Positions 6,474 through 7,722 of a stretch of 7,722 nt of DNA are shown here, in pieces. A program made the translations under genes and the position numbers. The stretch is taken from positions 1-7,722 of the forward strand of contig CADAHD010000101.1 of NCBI GenBank assembly GCA_902787595.1, in the 5' to 3' direction. Positions within the stretch are counted from its first letter, which is position 1, and each line of letters opens with the position of its first letter. The stretch comes from an uncultured Lachnospiraceae bacterium. GTDB lineage: Bacteria > Bacillota_A > Clostridia > Lachnospirales > Lachnospiraceae. The notes under the pieces were generated by a model, which saw nothing but the letters and a program-made list of their open reading frames with translations, ran no database searches and was not told the DNA's origin.

Positions 6474-7722
6474 ATGATACTCAGTTACAATCTGGAATCT
6501 TTTGAATATGATGTCTATGCGCTGCTCACATCATTTTATCCGGGAGTTGAAAGTAAGCAGTGCATAGCCGAAAAAGCAATGGAAAGCATGGATGAACTGC
6601 ATGTGCATCAGAATGATGACAGCAGCGTGTCGATGCTTTTTTTTGCGGGTGATGTGTTTGACTCTGATAAGGAATATGTTTTCAGACCGTCTTCTCCGGA
6701 TGAGAGAGAAGTCAAATGGGAGCTTAAGCGTTTCTTTTACGACAGTCTGGCAGACATGAGCGGACGTACCCTTCCCTGGGGCGGTCTTACCGGTGTGAGG
6801 CCTACCAAGCTCATCATGGGCACGGCAAAGGAACAGGGCCTTTCGGACGAAGGCGTGATCCGTTATATGTATGATAACTACAGGGTTTCTGAAGAAAAGG
6901 CGGCTCTGGGGCTGAAGATAGCGCGGCTGGAAGATTCTCTTTTGGAACCGCACAGGGGCAGAGGATACAGTCTGTATATAGGCATCCCGTTCTGCCCATC
7001 AAGATGTCTGTATTGCTCGTTTTTAGCATATGCGATAGGCGCATATCAGAAATACGTATCTGAGTATCTTGAGTGTATACGCATGGAATTAGAGGCCATG
7101 AGGAGCATCATGAAGGGCGAAGGGCCGGACACCATATACATAGGCGGAGGAACGCCCACAGCATTATCAGCGGATGAGCTGGGCGTTTTAGTGGACATGA
7201 TCGAAGAGAATGTGCCTATGGATAAGGTTAAGGAATTCACGGTGGAAGCCGGCCGGCCGGACAGTCTTAATGCCGGTAAGTTTGCCGTTATGAAAGATCA
7301 TAAGGTGAGCCGTATCTCAGTAAATCCGCAGACCTTTAAAGATGAGACCTTAGAGCTGATTGGCCGCAGACACAGCGTGGCGCAGCTTTACGATGCTTTT
7401 GCACAGGCCAGGGCAGAAGGCTTTGACAATATAAACATGGATCTGATACTGGGGCTTCCGGGGGAGGATCTTAATGATGTTGAGCATACACTTAAGTGCG
7501 TACGTGAACTGGCACCGGATTCGCTGACGGTCCATTCGCTGGCCATTAAGCGCGCATCAAGGATGAAAGAGTGGATAGCGCAGCACGGAGCTATAAGCGG
7601 CGTGGATTATGAGCGCGCGATGAAGATCGCTTCAGATACTGCAGCAGCTCGTGATATGCGGCCCTATTATCTTTACCGTCAGAAGAATATGGCCGGAGCG
7701 CTTGAAAACACCGGCTTTGCGC
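6474..7722 (+). CDS. hemZ: HemZ-family radical SAM protein (coproporphyrinogen dehydrogenase-like), 3' end cut by window edge
   Basis: The 416 visible residues match the HemZ branch of the HemN/HemW radical SAM family, annotated as oxygen-independent coproporphyrinogen III dehydrogenase. A family-specific N-terminal part of about 160 residues contains WGGLTGVRPTKL (102-113). The radical SAM core starts at YIGIPFCPSRCLYCSF (166-183 region), whose Cys174, Cys178 and Cys181 would bind the 4Fe-4S cluster. IYIGGGTPT (GGGTPT at 224-229), VEAGRPDS (257-264) and SVNPQT (282-287) follow, with DLILGLPGED further on. True HemN has a fourth Cys just after the third, in CxxxCxxCxC. Here that position is Phe, as in HemW-type proteins, so the real substrate is uncertain. 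The ATG at 6474 is four bases after the rel stop, with only weak purine-rich sequence upstream, so translational coupling is likely. The adjacent in-frame GTG at 6471 is an alternative start. The family is usually about 480-500 residues, so the C-terminal end is missing. Confidence 0.93.
   Translation, partial: MILSYNLESFEYDVYALLTSFYPGVESKQCIAEKAMESMDELHVHQNDDSSVSMLFFAGDVFDSDKEYVFRPSSPDEREVKWELKRFFYDSLADMSGRTLPWGGLTGVRPTKLIMGTAKEQGLSDEGVIRYMYDNYRVSEEKAALGLKIARLEDSLLEPHRGRGYSLYIGIPFCPSRCLYCSFLAYAIGAYQKYVSEYLECIRMELEAMRSIMKGEGPDTIYIGGGTPTALSADELGVLVDMIEENVPMDKVKEFTVEAGRPDSLNAGKFAVMKDHKVSRISVNPQTFKDETLELIGRRHSVAQLYDAFAQARAEGFDNINMDLILGLPGEDLNDVEHTLKCVRELAPDSLTVHSLAIKRASRMKEWIAQHGAISGVDYERAMKIASDTAAARDMRPYYLYRQKNMAGALENTGFA

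Overview
The window looks like chromosomal housekeeping sequence from an anaerobic, low-to-mid GC Firmicute of the class Clostridia, most likely family Lachnospiraceae (a Butyrivibrio-like organism). This taxonomic reading is an inference. It rests on strong AAGGAGG ribosome binding sites, a perfect CIRCE operator ahead of groES-groEL, the apt-rel-hemZ gene order, a HemZ-type radical SAM protein, and the sequence character of the chaperonin and Rel proteins. No database search was possible.

Layout. Positions 1-881 hold a minus-strand gene, cut by the left edge, for a six-helix membrane diguanylate cyclase. It starts at a TTG codon and has a clear promoter at 917-945. The 882-1113 gap carries this promoter, the divergent groE promoter (1073-1101) and an unexplained inverted repeat (1024-1050). 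CIRCE (1114-1140) follows, then groES (1186-1458) and groEL (1483-3105), ended by a strong intrinsic terminator (3140-3174). The 281-base gap after groEL is unusually structured. The terminator sits inside a longer inverted repeat, three further hairpins follow (3189-3305), and a 17-base direct repeat occurs twice. A near-consensus extended -10 promoter (3327-3354) then drives apt (3387-3911), relA/spoT-type rel (3974-6469) and hemZ (6474 to the right edge), which appear to form one operon.

How the genes relate. GroES and GroEL form the protein-folding chamber, probably under HrcA repression. APT makes AMP from adenine and PRPP. Rel makes and degrades (p)ppGpp from purine nucleotides, so the second operon pairs purine salvage with the stringent response. 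HemZ is tightly coupled behind rel by a 4-base gap. The membrane cyclase would make c-di-GMP and is transcribed away from the chaperonin operon.

All complete genes appear intact, and I see no phage, IS transposase, CRISPR, tRNA or rRNA. The window is mostly ordinary. The least explained parts are the 3113-3305 hairpin mosaic, a 23-codon reading frame between apt and rel, and the acidic N-terminal extension of Rel.
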